A DNA stretch of 45,800 nucleotides from an uncultured Selenomonadaceae bacterium (GTDB lineage Bacteria > Bacillota > Negativicutes > Selenomonadales > Selenomonadaceae): NCBI GenBank assembly GCA_905235685.1, contig CAJOMO010000021.1:1-45800 (forward strand). Direction: 5' to 3'. Positions 45,705-45,800 of this stretch are shown here, one piece after another. The notes under the pieces were generated by a model that was not told the DNA's origin, did not search any database, and worked only from the letters and a program-made list of their open reading frames with translations. The position numbers were made by a program, and so were the translations under genes. Position 1 is the first letter of the stretch, and the number at the start of each line of letters is the position of its first letter.

Positions 45705-45800
45705 GAACTTCCCACGATTAAAATCGCGGGGTTCTCGGGACTAGTGAGCCATTGCCCACTTCATTACCGAGCTATCCCCGTAGTTCCTACGGTTCAGTGT
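45703..45800 (-). mobile_element. Probable right end of an IS200/IS605 (TnpB-type) element with omega-RNA-like fold
   Basis: Read on the minus strand from 45800: a hairpin CCGTAG-GAA-CTACGG, a long-range pair CTCGG/CCGAG enclosing GTGGGC-AATG-GCTCAC, and a last 9-bp hairpin CCCGCGATT/AATCGTGGG ending at 45711. IS605-type right ends have such a terminal hairpin, and in TnpB elements this end is transcribed as the guide RNA scaffold. The transposase and tnpB genes would lie to the right of the window. Exact end and target site cannot be fixed without the other boundary. Confidence 0.65.

Overview
The window looks like chromosome of a flagellated, fermentative member of the Negativicutes (Selenomonas-like diderm Firmicutes). 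This is inferred from gene content: a flgM-flgN-flgK-flgL-fliW-csrA-flaG-fliD-fliS-fliT late flagellar cluster of Firmicutes type, RTX-like beta-roll proteins typical of organisms with an outer membrane, several PTS permeases, an Orn/Lys/Arg-type decarboxylase, NhaC and LarB. No rRNA, tRNA or marker gene is present to fix the genus. Nearly all genes use the same GCG/GGC-rich codons and Shine-Dalgarno starts, including several TTG/GTG starts.

Layout. (1) 1-10.2 kb, housekeeping: the 3' end of hypE, then a minus-strand run MATE-rsmE-mtaB, then plus-strand prfC, an AIM24-type protein, a secreted esterase-like hydrolase, ndk, a PduO-type cobalamin adenosyltransferase and a second MATE exporter. 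(2) 10.3-16.1 kb, surface proteins: two RTX-like proteins sharing a nearly identical C-terminal module (the second interrupted by a one-base shift in a run of seven T), and an orphan FliD-C-like protein on the minus strand with a sigma-28-like promoter. (3) 16.2-23.0 kb, metabolism and transport: a methionine gamma-lyase/aluminium-resistance-family PLP enzyme, a CDF metal transporter, an NAD(P)-binding protein, larB, a YjiH-family protein and an NhaC antiporter. (4) 23.2-35.4 kb, chemotaxis and flagellum: a CheY-like regulator, CheX, FlgM, two FlgN-like chaperones, FlgK, FlgL, a DUF6470-like protein, FliW, CsrA, FlaG, a very large FliD, FliS and a FliT-like protein. (5) 35.5-45.8 kb, decarboxylase and sugar uptake: a PLP decarboxylase, an intact glucose/GlcNAc-type EIICBA, a small HMA-fold protein, and a beta-glucoside region. 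There the antiterminator and permease are badly deleted, while the HAD phosphatase and 6-phospho-beta-glucosidase are intact. Last comes a trehalose-type operon in which treC has an internal deletion and the PTS IIA domain is cut by what appears to be the right end of an IS200/IS605 (TnpB-type) element.

The most striking unexplained structure is a family of six roughly 100-bp intergenic elements (near 8.72, 15.17, 23.07, 35.41, 39.36 and 43.89 kb). Each is built of three successive hairpins separated by an invariant TTTCTTTGC box. Stem sequences differ between copies but pairing is kept, and the first hairpin always has GGA in its loop. In four copies the outer side of hairpin 1 carries a T-run on the opposite strand, so it can act as an intrinsic terminator for the gene next to hairpin 3. 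On the other strand the loop resembles a CsrA-binding site, and csrA and fliW lie in the same window.

How the genes fit together: CsrA and FliW should couple flagellin translation to filament assembly; FlgM should gate sigma-28; FlgN, FliS and FliT are export chaperones for FlgK/FlgL, flagellin and FliD; CheY-like and CheX form a phosphorylation/dephosphorylation pair. The orphan FliD-C-like protein may belong to the same regulon. Uptake of aryl-beta-glucosides and trehalose through the right-hand systems is probably lost, although cytoplasmic phospho-beta-glucosidase remains.
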